Shown piece by piece: positions 29,976 to 38,673 of a stretch of DNA of 64,000 nt. The stretch's first letter is position 1. The number at the start of each line of letters is the position of its first letter. Source of the DNA: Bacillota bacterium. GTDB lineage: Bacteria; Bacillota; Clostridia; Oscillospirales; Oscillospiraceae. Under the pieces are notes generated by a model. That model did no database searches, had not been told where the DNA came from, and saw only the letters and a program-made list of their open reading frames with translations. Position numbers and translations under genes: made by a program. The stretch is from assembly GCA_021770445.1 (NCBI GenBank), contig JAETQY010000009.1, forward strand, positions 1 through 64,000, read 5' to 3'.

Positions 29976-31028
29976 TCAGTTCCACAAGCTGACCTGGGTT
30001 GAGTCTCTTTTTTTGTCTAAGTCATGTTTGGCCTTAAAGGCCCGATATGCCCTGGTGTATTCATAGGCGGGAGCGAAAATCTTTTTCACAGCAGTTGCGA
30101 GGCCGGGGTCCAATTTCTCTGCAACCTCCAGTTCTTGCTCAAAGCGACTCCCAAACGGGCAACACGCACACCCTGTTCTTTTGAAGCCATGCTTTTCGTA
30201 AAGGTCAGAGTGAATAACTTCACGGATATGGCAGTACAGCTCCTTGTCCTGATCGGTCAAGTAAAAGATAGGGCGAAATTGAGCGGCCTCACATTTCCTG
30301 GATGCTTCAGAGAAACAGCTATTGTATGCGGTGGCCCTTGCTCCCCCTTCCGCCTTCCTGATCCCGACCATGTTGATGGTGGCTTTTATCTGGCGGATGT
30401 AGTCATGGGCAACATCCTTTTTGGCGCCCTTACAGCAACCGTCTGAAATGAGGAAGTCCGGTGGGTTTGCAACCATGAACTCTTTGAGCAACCTGCACTT
30501 GTCTATGTTCGTCATGCTTCCGGGGCCCCATGCGTTACACCACCAGCGCAACGCAGCCTTGCAGTTTGGGTAGCGGGCGTAAAGAACATCGAACGGCTCA
30601 TCCTCCCACTGGAAACCGTGAGCCTGGAGGCGGCTGATAAACTGGCTGATCTGCTTCGACATGAAGGGCTGTCCAAAGGTTTTGCACCCAATGGGTACAG
30701 GGGTTTTCGCCCTTATCCGCTCGATTGATATTCCGTACTTTTTTTCCAGATAGTCCAGGTGGTTTTTTGTGGCTGTGTACTCCAGGCCGGTATTAAACCA
30801 CACATAATGCAGCTTGGCGTCTGGATAGTTTTTTTCCGGCTCTAAGGCTTGGATCAAATCCAGCATTACGTCGCTGTCTGATCCTCCTGATAAAGATACA
30901 ACCGCGCATTGTGACCGGAACATCAGGTTTGCGTGTGTTTTTCTGATTGCGCTTTGTATCCGTTCAACAAATTCTGGATTATCGGAGCGCATAGCCTCGA
31001 AAATCGTCAAAAACACTTCAACATTCAT
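29976..31028 (-). CDS. PAPS reductase-like PP-loop protein
   Basis: A 350-residue protein with an N-type ATP pyrophosphatase loop VVSLSGGSDSDVML near residue 45, HYVWFNTGLEYTATKNHLDY, and a C-terminal Cys-rich region (GCACCPFG, CCKGAKKD). The layout is that of phage phosphoadenosine phosphosulfate reductase/sulfotransferase-like proteins, related to DndC and tRNA thiolases. Cofactor and substrate cannot be told; nucleic-acid sulfur or other ATP-activated modification is possible. Confidence 0.8.
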   Translation of the reverse strand: MNVEVFLTIFEAMRSDNPEFVERIQSAIRKTHANLMFRSQCAVVSLSGGSDSDVMLDLIQALEPEKNYPDAKLHYVWFNTGLEYTATKNHLDYLEKKYGISIERIRAKTPVPIGCKTFGQPFMSKQISQFISRLQAHGFQWEDEPFDVLYARYPNCKAALRWWCNAWGPGSMTNIDKCRLLKEFMVANPPDFLISDGCCKGAKKDVAHDYIRQIKATINMVGIRKAEGGARATAYNSCFSEASRKCEAAQFRPIFYLTDQDKELYCHIREVIHSDLYEKHGFKRTGCACCPFGSRFEQELEVAEKLDPGLATAVKKIFAPAYEYTRAYRAFKAKHDLDKKRDSTQVSLWN

Positions 31029-31924
31029 TACTCTTCCTCGGCCTCAGAGCCGCCATAGGGATCGCCTTCCTCGCCATAGGGGTAATCCCCATCCCCGGGG
31101 TGGTCCAGCAGTTCCCCGGCCTTCTCAGCGCCTTCCTGGGGCTCTCCCTCGCCGGGCTCCTGGGGATCATCCTTCTCAGCGTCCGGGTTGCTCATGCGGA
31201 AGATGACCTCATCACAGTCCTCGCACATGATGACGATAGCATCCGGGGCCTCGACGCAGACCAGAGAGTGACCGACATGGGGTTCCAGGGTTTCCACCGA
31301 AGCATAGAAGGGGCTGGTGTCCCCGGTGGCAGAGGACAGGATCACTTTGCCGCCCTTGTCCCGGACAGTGTAGTTGCCCATCGCCTCCATGACGCTCATC
31401 TCAGCGTCGATGAAGTCCTTCAGCCAGTTGAAGGCTTCCCGCTGCTGTTCCAGATCGTCGGCCGGCTCATCGTCCCCCACCTCATGGAACTCGGCATCAA
31501 CGACCCCGGGCGGGAGAGCGCGGGGCTCAGAGGGACCGCCGCCCTTCTCATTGTCGAAGAGGGAGCTCTGGCCGTCATCAATCGGGCGCATGACGTAGGT
31601 GCAAGTTTCCTGATCCCACACCAGCTCATAGTTGCCGGAGAGGGTCCCGGTCTTTTTCTCCTTCCGCTGGATCACCGCCGTGACCGTGTGATCGAACTTC
31701 GGCTTGGTGATGGCGCGGGTCTGCTGGCCGATGCCCTTAACGGTGAAGTCCGGGGCGGAGTCCGGGGTCAGGGTGATCTTCACCTTCACATTGACCTCGG
31801 CGGTGTCCTGGCTGGTATCGCTCATCCCCTGGAGGGTGGCGCGGATCACCTGGTCGAAGTCAGAGCAGAGAGCGTTGAAGGTATTGCTCTTCAGAGAGAT
31901 AGGCAGATCGTTTGTTTGGCACAT
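31028..31924 (-). CDS. phage protein with acidic C-terminus
   Basis: A 298-residue protein, two beta-rich parts (VNVKVKITLTPDSAPDFTVK, and FYASVETLEPHVGHSLVCVE) separated by an acidic linker, and a disordered end of Glu/Gly/Asp/Pro. It overlaps the PP-loop gene by 1 nt. Not recognised. Possible zinc pair in MCEDCDEVI. Confidence 0.6.
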   Translation of the reverse strand: MCQTNDLPISLKSNTFNALCSDFDQVIRATLQGMSDTSQDTAEVNVKVKITLTPDSAPDFTVKGIGQQTRAITKPKFDHTVTAVIQRKEKKTGTLSGNYELVWDQETCTYVMRPIDDGQSSLFDNEKGGGPSEPRALPPGVVDAEFHEVGDDEPADDLEQQREAFNWLKDFIDAEMSVMEAMGNYTVRDKGGKVILSSATGDTSPFYASVETLEPHVGHSLVCVEAPDAIVIMCEDCDEVIFRMSNPDAEKDDPQEPGEGEPQEGAEKAGELLDHPGDGDYPYGEEGDPYGGSEAEEE

Positions 31925-31936
31925 GATTTTATCCTC

Positions 31937-32167
31937 CTATGTGTGTTTTTTGATGTATTGGTTCCGGCAGTATTCGCAGCAGAAGTCCCGCCAGGAGTTG
32001 TGAACTTTACAGGATGTCCAGCCCATACCGAAGAGCCGCCCCTGCACCCCTTTGTAGTCCGGGGTGGAGTCATCAAACGGGAAGCGTTCCTGATGCCCGC
32101 AGGAATCGCAGGTGCATACCACATCGCCTTCGCCGTGGATTTCGCTCCAGTCGATTTCCTTACTCAT
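31937..32167 (-). CDS. zinc-ribbon protein
   Basis: 76 residues from ATG 32167. CTCDSCGH, and FCCEYCRNQYIKKH: two Cys pairs that would form one zinc ribbon. ATG overlaps the upstream stop by 8 nt. Confidence 0.6.
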   Translation of the reverse strand: MSKEIDWSEIHGEGDVVCTCDSCGHQERFPFDDSTPDYKGVQGRLFGMGWTSCKVHNSWRDFCCEYCRNQYIKKHT

Positions 32168-32531
32168 CAACCTCTTCCTCCATCCACGCCTCCATGGCTT
32201 CGGCACAGTGAGAACCTTCGCACATGACAGGTTCTCCGCCGTAACAGTGAACTCCCCGGCTTTCTTCAGGAAGCGGGCAGTAATTACAGAGTTTGTCATC
32301 CAGCATATTGGCAATCTCTTCAGCGGATATACCGCTGTAATACTCCCCGTTGGTGAGACGTTCTGCCACATATACAGCGCCTCTTTCGATGTATAGCCGC
32401 GCAAGCCCTAACTGCCACGCCTGGCACCATCCTCGATGCTGGGTCTTTCCGTTCACGATGAAACACTCATGCTGGAAGAACTCATCCAGGCTTGTGACCA
32501 GCTTCCCTTTCTTGTACTTCCGTTTGCTCAT
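32160..32531 (-). CDS. small Cys-rich phage protein
   Basis: A 123-residue protein with Cys in NYCPLPEE, VHCYGG, MCEGSHCAEA and an acidic end (MEEEVDE). N-terminal helix-strand part contains EYYSGISAEEIANML. Not recognised. Confidence 0.55.
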   Translation of the reverse strand: MSKRKYKKGKLVTSLDEFFQHECFIVNGKTQHRGWCQAWQLGLARLYIERGAVYVAERLTNGEYYSGISAEEIANMLDDKLCNYCPLPEESRGVHCYGGEPVMCEGSHCAEAMEAWMEEEVDE

Positions 32532-32983
32532 CCAGGACCGCCCCCTTCCAGTGATTCTGGAACCGCCGCCGGCCGGATGACCACGGCCACCCGGGGACGC
32601 CTGGAGTAAAACTTCCTGATCTGTGCGTCCACCACCTGGGCATCGTCCTTGTAGGCCACCTGGTTTAAGCTGTCCGCGACGATCTTCAGGATGTTGTCAT
32701 TGTCCGGCTTCGTCGTGGGCCGGATCACCCCGGCCTCCATGAGCCGTTGCTGTTTCTTGGACTTGCTGGAGGGGATCGGGTAGTAGGCCACCACCCGGAG
32801 GTCCAGCATCGCGCCGTCCTCAAACCTGGCTTCGCCGCATTGGCGCTGATACTCGGTTTTGACCAGGTTCTCATAAAGAACGGTGTCTTTCGGGGTTGTG
32901 GCCTTGGCGTGTCCGGCGACGGTGGAGAAGCGCGGTCGGCCTTTCCCCTTCGGCGGTCCGGGGACTACAAACTTAACTTCCAT
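32528..32983 (-). CDS. RusA-type Holliday junction resolvase
   Basis: About 151 residues from ATG 32983. RusA signature: VPGPPKGKGRPRF at the N-terminus, TKPDNDNILKIVADSLNQVA with the catalytic Asp pair, and YKDDAQVVDAQIRKFY. Processes branched replication intermediates before packaging. Overlaps the upstream small gene by 11 nt. Confidence 0.92.
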   Translation of the reverse strand: MEVKFVVPGPPKGKGRPRFSTVAGHAKATTPKDTVLYENLVKTEYQRQCGEARFEDGAMLDLRVVAYYPIPSSKSKKQQRLMEAGVIRPTTKPDNDNILKIVADSLNQVAYKDDAQVVDAQIRKFYSRRPRVAVVIRPAAVPESLEGGGPG

Positions 32984-33143
32984 TCTTGGCTTCCTCGTAT
33001 TCGACGTAGTAATCGTATGACTTCTTGCTGTCCCGCTCGGACTTGGTGATCTGGACAGCATAGCCATTCTTCAGCAGGATGGAGGCCAGCGCCAGCCTGT
33101 CATCCGCCGCGCCGATTTTGACCTTGTTTTTCATGCCACTCAT
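32973..33143 (-). CDS. 56-residue phage protein
   Basis: ATG 33143, overlapping the stop of the DnaC-like gene, TAA at 32973. Sequence is basic and well-ordered (KIGAADDRLALASILLKNGY, YDYYVEYEEAK), looking like a small helix-strand protein. Its end overlaps the RusA start. Not recognised. Confidence 0.55.
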   Translation of the reverse strand: MSGMKNKVKIGAADDRLALASILLKNGYAVQITKSERDSKKSYDYYVEYEEAKNGS

Positions 33144-34024
33144 ACAGCGCCCTCCAAAAATTTCTCCATATCGTCATATCGCCTGGAGGCTTCAGCTTTC
33201 CTCCAGGAATGGCCCTTGAACTCCATGGGGTAACAGACCTCAAAAATGCGGTCATAGATACGGCTATACCGGATGTCCGTACACCCCATCATCTCATCCA
33301 TGGACAGGTTGGTGGTCAGGATCATGGGCAGCCTTGCGCGGTATCGGCTGTCGATGATGTCATAGACCCGCTCCAGGGCGTAGTCTGTTCCCCGCTCGGC
33401 GCCCAGGTCATCAATAATCAGCAGCTTTGCCCGGTTCAGCCGATCCGTGAAATTCATAGCCTCTTCCCGGTTGCTCAGGTGGACAGAGCCGATAATCTTG
33501 ATGAACGAGGTCATCACTGTGGGCACCTTCCGGTCAAGAAGGTAATTGGCGATGCAGGCGGCAGAGTAGGTCTTGCCAGTCCCGACGCCACCATAGAACA
33601 ATAGGCCCTGGTTCTTTTCCTTCATCTCATCGAAGTTTTCCGCATAGCGGCGGCAAAGGCGAAGGTTCCGTGTGTTGTTTTGGGTTTGCTTGAAGTTGGA
33701 GAAGGTGGACTCCCTGAACTTATCATCCATCAGGGAACTGATCCGCAGCCTCTTGATCTTCTCCATATCACGCTGGGCCTCTTCATCCCTCCGACGCCGT
33801 TCCTCAGCCTCCTGCATACATTTACAGCTTGTCGCCACCAGTATGGGCTCTGGTGAGAATCCGGTTTTAAGCCACATCTGCTTTTTGGTGTGGCACTTTC
33901 CGCAGTAGAGAAGGCCATCTTCTCCAGCGTAGTCCTGCGGGCCGCTGGACTTGGCCGCGTCCTGGCGCTGGGCCTCCAGACTCCGGGCAGCAATCGACCG
34001 CATCAGGTCTGTCATATCGTTCAT
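33140..34024 (-). CDS. DnaC-like helicase loader ATPase
   Basis: A 294-residue AAA+ protein. An N-terminal zinc site (YCGKCHTKKQMW ... SCKCMQ), Walker A FYGGVGTGKTYSAA, Walker B AKLLIIDDLGAERG, sensor LPMILTTNLSMDEM and arginine finger region YSRIYDRIFEV. Partner of the replisome organizer just upstream, forming the phage replication initiation pair. Confidence 0.9.
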   Translation of the reverse strand: MNDMTDLMRSIAARSLEAQRQDAAKSSGPQDYAGEDGLLYCGKCHTKKQMWLKTGFSPEPILVATSCKCMQEAEERRRRDEEAQRDMEKIKRLRISSLMDDKFRESTFSNFKQTQNNTRNLRLCRRYAENFDEMKEKNQGLLFYGGVGTGKTYSAACIANYLLDRKVPTVMTSFIKIIGSVHLSNREEAMNFTDRLNRAKLLIIDDLGAERGTDYALERVYDIIDSRYRARLPMILTTNLSMDEMMGCTDIRYSRIYDRIFEVCYPMEFKGHSWRKAEASRRYDDMEKFLEGAV

Positions 34025-34797
34025 CAGCCGTCACTCCCTTCAAATCCTTTGAATGGATTGCCCTCAATAGTGCTCTGCTTCTCAATCGCACCTGGGTATC
34101 GCTCCTTCACTCGGTCAACGACCCAGCTCAGGATTGCTCGGTAATCGTCCTTGTAAGACCGCCCTTTGGACCCCTTGTAAAGGTCCAGTTCTTGGATCAT
34201 CAGCTTTGCGGCTTTCTCCCCGTATTCAGCGCATAGCTTCTGGTATTCCCGCTCAGTCAGGTGGACAAATTCGGCCATCCGAACGGTCTCCCGCTTCGGC
34301 TTTTTCCGGCCCGGTGTGGCTTTTTCCTCCTGATCCCCCGTGTCCTGCGGGGGCTCATCGGGCTTTGAGGCGGGCGGGGCTTCCTGGGGCTCCTCCTGCG
34401 GCGACGGGTCCGGTTCGTGGTCTCCCTTGTTCCTGGAGCGTTCGAGCCGTTTCCTCTTGGCGTCGTAGTCCTTCTTCTTTCGGAATTTGTACCACTGTTC
34501 CTGCCAGTCTGACCAGTCGTGGAGGTATATGCACCCTTCCACATCATCCAGCCATCCAGAATTGAAAAGCGCAGTTACTACCTCATCAAGCGGGAGCTGG
34601 GTCTTTCCTGAGAGGACTTCGGCAATATCGTCCCTGTCGGCGTCCTCGATCCTGCCGTTTTCATCCGCATTGTTGAGCCCCCAAAACCACAGGAAATTCA
34701 GGATACCCAGCGCCTCGGCTTTGGAGCAGTTCAGCATCTTGGACATCCGCCGCAACTTTTTTCCGTCAACGTGATCGTGAACGCTGATCCAGGCCAT
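34024..34797 (-). CDS. replisome organizer, DnaD-like N-terminal domain
   Basis: A 257-residue protein. Residues 1-95 are the winged-helix replisome organizer (WISVHDHVDGKKLRRMSKML, ALGILNFLWFWGLNNADENG). A charged Pro/Glu linker follows, and a C-terminal DnaD-like helical region (YRAILSWVVDRVKERYPGA). The origin often lies inside such genes; I see no clear iterons here. Confidence 0.83.
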   Translation of the reverse strand: MAWISVHDHVDGKKLRRMSKMLNCSKAEALGILNFLWFWGLNNADENGRIEDADRDDIAEVLSGKTQLPLDEVVTALFNSGWLDDVEGCIYLHDWSDWQEQWYKFRKKKDYDAKRKRLERSRNKGDHEPDPSPQEEPQEAPPASKPDEPPQDTGDQEEKATPGRKKPKRETVRMAEFVHLTEREYQKLCAEYGEKAAKLMIQELDLYKGSKGRSYKDDYRAILSWVVDRVKERYPGAIEKQSTIEGNPFKGFEGSDG

Positions 34798-34844
34798 TTA
34801 ATCACCTACCTTCGGAGGGGGACGGAAACCGTCCCCCTGGAGTA

Positions 34845-35759
34845 TCACTGGCCCTGCTCGGGCGCGGCCCCCGGCTGGGGCTGTCCTTCCTCACCAGCGT
34901 TGGGCCCGGGGGCAAGGCTTTCAATGATCTGCATGAGCGAATCGGTCACGGCTTTGTAGACGGAGGATGTCATACCGTTGGTACTCTTCAGCCCATACTC
35001 CCCGATCAGCTTCAGGATAACCTCGTTCCCCTCTTTCTGGCCGAAGTGGTCATGGGCCAGCTTGAAGAGGGCCTGGCGCTGGGCCTGGGAGATAACCGGG
35101 TCCTCGGGGGGATCATCCCCATCGTCGCCCTCGCCCACGATGGTGTAGTCAGCGGGGATTGCCCCAGCGGCCACCATCTCATCCTCTGAGTAGGTCCCCT
35201 GGAAGTCGCGGGGGAAAGCCTCCCGGCAACACTGGCTCACGGCGACCTTGTTAATCATCGTGGCAGGCTTGGACTTCCAGTTCGCCATGTTCTTGTCGTA
35301 CTCAGACAGGGCCACTTCCTTGTAGGCGGTCCGTTCCGCCTGGCCCCTGAGATAGGTGATCCGGCACCAGCCGCCCAGCAGCTTCTCGCCGGGGTAGGGG
35401 CAACAACCCTCTTTCTTGATGATCTCATCGCCGCGCATGACCAGGATGCCGTCCTCCTTATGGAGGAAATCCGGGTGCTCCACGGCCCGCCGGAGATAGG
35501 TCCCCTTGCCGACCACGATCTGCGCCGGGTCATCCTTGCTGTACTTAATCAGGTAGACCTCGCCGTTGACCAGCGGGTTCATGCCCTGGCTCTTGCAGGT
35601 GTTCATAAAGAGAACGATTTCCTGATCGCTGACAAGCTCACTCTTGCCCCGGACCAGGTATCTCTTCACGAACGGAAGGTCAAGGGCCACTTGGGTTCCC
35701 GCAACCTCATAGACAACGGACAGCGCGTTGCTTTCCGCTCTGCTCATAGCTGTACTCAT
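34845..35759 (-). CDS. bet: RecT/Bet single-strand annealing protein
   Basis: A 304-residue protein with the phage recombinase Bet layout: VKRYLVRGKSELVSDQEIVL, FMNTCKSQGMNPLVNGEVYL, IKYSKDDPAQIVVGKGTYLR and ISQCCREAFPRDFQGTYSED-like end. C-terminus is acidic and Pro/Gly-rich. Works with the exonuclease two genes upstream. Confidence 0.92.
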   Translation of the reverse strand: MSTAMSRAESNALSVVYEVAGTQVALDLPFVKRYLVRGKSELVSDQEIVLFMNTCKSQGMNPLVNGEVYLIKYSKDDPAQIVVGKGTYLRRAVEHPDFLHKEDGILVMRGDEIIKKEGCCPYPGEKLLGGWCRITYLRGQAERTAYKEVALSEYDKNMANWKSKPATMINKVAVSQCCREAFPRDFQGTYSEDEMVAAGAIPADYTIVGEGDDGDDPPEDPVISQAQRQALFKLAHDHFGQKEGNEVILKLIGEYGLKSTNGMTSSVYKAVTDSLMQIIESLAPGPNAGEEGQPQPGAAPEQGQ

Positions 35760-35762
35760 AAT

Positions 35763-36473
35763 TTATTTCCCCCTAAAACTCATTTTCGCTTTTTCAGTGA
35801 ACTCGACCCCGGGGATTTTGATGCCGCCCTTGGTGGCCCGGATCAGCCGCATGATGGCAGCCTCATCCACCGGCCGGATGACAGCGCCGGCAATCTCAAT
35901 GGGCACCTTGTCGGGGTCGATCTTGGTAATGGCCCAATCCTTGCTCACGGAGACCCCGGACACCTTCTGAGGGGGCGGGGCATACACGCCAGTTTTGACG
36001 ACGTTTTCAGCCACCTCGGCTTCGGCCAGGGCGTTCATGGCCTCATCCTCGCGCCCCTGCTCGGCCAGAGCCAGGGCCTCCGCCTCCTTGCGGCGCTGTT
36101 CCTCCAGGGCCGCCCGCCGGGCCGCTTCCTCAGCCTCCCGCCGCTTCCGGTCCTCTTCCAGCCGATAGGTGCCCATCTTGTTCTTCAGCTCCTTCTCAGC
36201 CGCCTGGAGGGGGGAGAGCATCATCTTCTCGCGGGCGCAGATTTCCTTGTGGGCGTCGCTGGCCCGCTTCTTCATGGGGGCGAAGAACTCCGCCACCTTC
36301 TTGGCCTGGGTCTTGATGGCCGTCCCGAGCTCCGCCGCCATCTGGTAGGCGTCCTCAGAGTCAACGATCATGCCCTCAACCTGGATCGTGACGCCGGATA
36401 CCTCCTCGCGGATTGCCAGCTCGTTCTCGCCGGTGGGCTTCCCAACCTGGGCAACAACAGTCTCTTTTGCCAT
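35763..36473 (-). CDS. coiled-coil phage protein of the recombination operon
   Basis: A 236-residue protein with a long Glu/Ala/Arg coiled coil (about residues 90-150) and a C-terminal alpha/beta piece (VSKDWAITKIDPDKVPIEIA, GVEFTEKAKMSFRGK). Such proteins (DUF1351-like) lie between exonuclease and RecT in Firmicute phages; function not established. Confidence 0.7.
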   Translation of the reverse strand: MAKETVVAQVGKPTGENELAIREEVSGVTIQVEGMIVDSEDAYQMAAELGTAIKTQAKKVAEFFAPMKKRASDAHKEICAREKMMLSPLQAAEKELKNKMGTYRLEEDRKRREAEEAARRAALEEQRRKEAEALALAEQGREDEAMNALAEAEVAENVVKTGVYAPPPQKVSGVSVSKDWAITKIDPDKVPIEIAGAVIRPVDEAAIMRLIRATKGGIKIPGVEFTEKAKMSFRGK

Positions 36474-36480
36474 AGCTTGA

Positions 36481-37098
36481 TTACCTCCTGCTAATTTTTT
36501 GTTTATACCTCAGCACAGTCAGCAGGGAACTGAACACTTGCCAGCTTTCCGCCCCTCCATCGTGTGTCTGGAAGTCAAAGGTGCCGTCCCTCTTCAGGTG
36601 GAGCGATGCCGCCTTCTCGGGCTCTGCGCCCAAACTGCCGAGGGCCTGGGAATACGCTTTGAGCTGGACCTTCACCAGCATTTCCTCGATCCGCTGGGTG
36701 GTCTTGTAGTCGATGACATACAGCCGTCCGCCGATGACGCAGATCAGGTCCGCCGTCCCCGCATATCCCATGAACTTGTGATACAGCCGGTACTCAGCGG
36801 CGATGACCTGGGGGTTATACTCGGAAAACCATCTCAGGAAGGCCGTAAAGTAGCCAGCGTGTTCCGGCTCGATGTCCTCAATGCCGAAGGACAGGTAGTT
36901 TTCAATGGCGTTATGCACCGCCGTTCCCTTCCCTGCGGCCCGCCGGAGCACTTTGGCGTCCACATCGCGGTAAGTCTCATCTGACAGGGGCTTCATCACC
37001 TGGGTTACGCTTGGAATGATGATCCCGTTCAGTCGGTAGATGTGCTTCGCATCATCAAACGTCAGCTCTTTGGATGTGTCAGGAAGAACTACGTCCAT
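36481..37098 (-). CDS. PD-(D/E)XK exonuclease (RecB/YqaJ-like)
   Basis: A 205-residue nuclease. The motif order GYAGTADLICVIGGRLYVID then YKTTQR (D...D-x-K core) and QLKAYSQAL (conserved Gln-Tyr helix) shows the active site intact. With the RecT/Bet protein it forms the phage recombination pair. Confidence 0.88.
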   Translation of the reverse strand: MDVVLPDTSKELTFDDAKHIYRLNGIIIPSVTQVMKPLSDETYRDVDAKVLRRAAGKGTAVHNAIENYLSFGIEDIEPEHAGYFTAFLRWFSEYNPQVIAAEYRLYHKFMGYAGTADLICVIGGRLYVIDYKTTQRIEEMLVKVQLKAYSQALGSLGAEPEKAASLHLKRDGTFDFQTHDGGAESWQVFSSLLTVLRYKQKISRR

Positions 37099-37328
37099 TG
37101 GTCATCCACCTCCGCAACTCCCTTGCTGGCCCCGCACCTGTTCAACAGAATGTCCATGGCCGCGTCACTGGCGCAGTCCTCCAGGTGGTAGTAAACCCCG
37201 TCGATCTCCAGGTACTCATCCCCGGCGACAATGGGTTCCCCACAATGCTGGCAGGTGTAGACCGTCGGAGGATCGGGAGCGTTCGGGCAGCTCGGATGGC
37301 AAGGGGATTGGCGACAGATCATGCACAT
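37089..37328 (-). CDS. small zinc-binding protein
   Basis: About 79 residues from ATG 37328 (GGAGG eight bases upstream). Two Cys clusters: CMICRQSPCHPSCP and CQHCGEPI...YHLEDC. Resembles treble-clef-like phage proteins. Overlaps the exonuclease by 10 nt. Confidence 0.6.
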   Translation of the reverse strand: MCMICRQSPCHPSCPNAPDPPTVYTCQHCGEPIVAGDEYLEIDGVYYHLEDCASDAAMDILLNRCGASKGVAEVDDQWT

Positions 37329-37558
37329 ACAGAACACCTCCCGTTGATGGCGGCCCTGATACAGGCTTCCACGATCTCATCCTCCAGGAGACAGCCGAAG
37401 TAATCCGCCGGCAGTCCCTTGACCTCGATTTTCTGAGCGGTCAGTTTCTCAGCCGCCTCGATCATGTCATCGGGGGGCCGGATGCCCAGCCGCTTCTCAG
37501 CCCGCTCGACGGCGGCGGACCGCGTTCCCGGATCGGACCGGGTTAATGCTTTCGTCAT
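37319..37558 (-). CDS. small phage protein
   Basis: 79 residues, mostly helical (RSAAVERAEKRLGIRPPDDM, IEAAEKLTAQKIEVKGLPAD). No family recognised. The C-terminus ends in CSVCA. Neighbouring genes overlap on both sides. Confidence 0.5.
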   Translation of the reverse strand: MTKALTRSDPGTRSAAVERAEKRLGIRPPDDMIEAAEKLTAQKIEVKGLPADYFGCLLEDEIVEACIRAAINGRCSVCA

Positions 37559-37712
37559 AGGTTACAACCCCTTCTTCAGTCACAACGGGCAGGGGAGATA
37601 CGAAAATGCCGATGTCAAGTTTTGTGCGTTCCAGAGCCCGGTCCAGTTCCTCTTCAGTCGTGATCCCGTACTCATCCTTCAGCCACTTCATGGCCCGCTC
37701 GGTTTTCGTCAT
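37497..37712 (-). CDS. small phage protein
   Basis: 71 residues, helical N-terminus MTKTERAMKWLKDEYGITTE then a short beta segment. It overlaps the preceding frame by 62 nt, a large overlap, but both frames have plausible composition. Its start overlaps the HTH gene stop by 4 nt. Not recognised. Confidence 0.5.
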   Translation of the reverse strand: MTKTERAMKWLKDEYGITTEEELDRALERTKLDIGIFVSPLPVVTEEGVVTYDESINPVRSGNAVRRRRAG

Positions 37713-38212
37713 CGCCTCACACCGTCCCTCAGTTGCTTCTCACATAGAAGCTGGAGTTCCGCGACTGATTTTGCCAGTCGGCCGAGATAGTCAACGATGT
37801 CACGCATCTGCGGGGCTTCGCTGCTGTCAATCACGCCATCAGCCGCGATGTCAATGAGCTGTTGTTTGATCTGCTCGATCTTCCCTGTGGACAGGCCGCT
37901 GAGAATATTCAAAGTGACCCGCTCAATCGGGGATACCTCCGTGGCAAGGGTGAGGTCGCGGCCCAGGGGACATTCATTCTTGCAGTAGTTGGCCTTCAGC
38001 TCCGGGCACCCGTACAGGTCCGCCATCAAAGCCACCAGGTCAACGGGAACAAATTTGGTGATCCCCAGCTCATGCTTCGCAAGCGAAGATTCAGAGATAC
38101 CCAGGGCTTCAGCGGCTCCAGCCCGACTATTCAGCCGGTCATTGTGTATGGCCGCCTCTTTCCTGCAACGAAAGTACATGGTCTCTACCCCGTTTTTACC
38201 GGCACCGTCCAT
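37709..38212 (-). CDS. XRE-family HTH regulator with helical C-terminus
   Basis: About 167 residues. I prefer ATG 38212 (GGAGGTGA five bases upstream) over GTG 38221. Residues about 15-60 carry an HTH (RAGAAEALGISESSLAKHEL). A Cys-bearing loop (YCKNECPLG) and long C-terminal helices follow. Second gene of the left-going early operon; probably an early-phase regulator. Confidence 0.72.
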   Translation of the reverse strand: MDGAGKNGVETMYFRCRKEAAIHNDRLNSRAGAAEALGISESSLAKHELGITKFVPVDLVALMADLYGCPELKANYCKNECPLGRDLTLATEVSPIERVTLNILSGLSTGKIEQIKQQLIDIAADGVIDSSEAPQMRDIVDYLGRLAKSVAELQLLCEKQLRDGVRR

Positions 38213-38247
38213 TTCGCTCACCTCCTGCTTTTGGTAAAATCAGAGCA

Positions 38248-38526
38248 TCAGGTACAGGGCGCCTCCACGCCGGGAGAATTTCCAGACGGTAATTCGTCCG
38301 TCCGGAAATTGCTTTTCGGTAACTGTCCGTCAAAAAAAATAGTGTTCACCTGGTCCTGGTCCAGTTCCAGCACCTTGGCAACCGCCTTGATCTGCTCAGG
38401 AGAGAATCCAGACTCCCCCCGCTCCTTTTTGGAGTAGGCCACCGTTGAAATACCCAGGCTGCTTGCCATGTGCTCCTGGGTGAACTTCTTCCGGGTCCGA
38501 GCCACCTTCAGCTCAATCGCGTTCAA
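38248..38526 (-). CDS. Cro-like XRE regulator
   Basis: About 92 residues. TTG 38526 is preferred (GGAGG eight bases upstream); ATG 38541 overlaps that ribosome site. HTH in residues 5-60: KVARTRKKFTQEHMASSLGI, STVAYSKKERGESGFSPEQI. It is transcribed from the operator-bearing promoter at 38,558-38,586, divergent from the repressor, so it occupies the Cro position. Confidence 0.8.
   Translation of the reverse strand: MNAIELKVARTRKKFTQEHMASSLGISTVAYSKKERGESGFSPEQIKAVAKVLELDQDQVNTIFFDGQLPKSNFRTDELPSGNSPGVEAPCT
38309..38322. promoter_or_regulatory. repressor operator-like dyad in the end of the cro-like gene
   Basis: TTGCT-TTTC-GGTAA. Lies within the coding end of the Cro-like gene, upstream of the next HTH gene. 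Its right flank matches that of the operator at 26,277. Confidence 0.5.
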
Positions 38527-38557
38527 CTTCCTCACCTCCATTTCTGTTGTGCTGCTT

Positions 38558-38586
38558 ATTATAGATTACCAAACGGAAATTGTCAA
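38558..38586 (-). promoter_or_regulatory. early promoter with operator in its spacer
   Basis: Minus strand: TTGACA (38581-38586), 17-bp spacer, TATAAT (38558-38563). The spacer holds TTTCC-GTTT-GGTAA (38566-38579), the operator dyad. A match to both consensus boxes is perfect. Repressor bound here would exclude polymerase, as for a lambda PR-type promoter. Confidence 0.85.
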
Positions 38587-38595
38587 TACCTATCG

Positions 38596-38624
38596 TTATA
38601 TTTTTGGTAAGAATAGTTTATAAA
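38596..38624 (+). promoter_or_regulatory. weak promoter for the repressor gene
   Basis: TTATAT (38596-38601), 17-bp spacer, TATAAA (38619-38624). The spacer contains TTTT-GGTAA (38602-38610), half of the operator dyad. The poor -35 is typical of a maintenance promoter needing activation or tolerating low output. Confidence 0.45.
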
Positions 38625-38673
38625 GTGTAAAGGACGTGATAAAATGAGCAATCATTGGTTTGGGGAGGCACTT

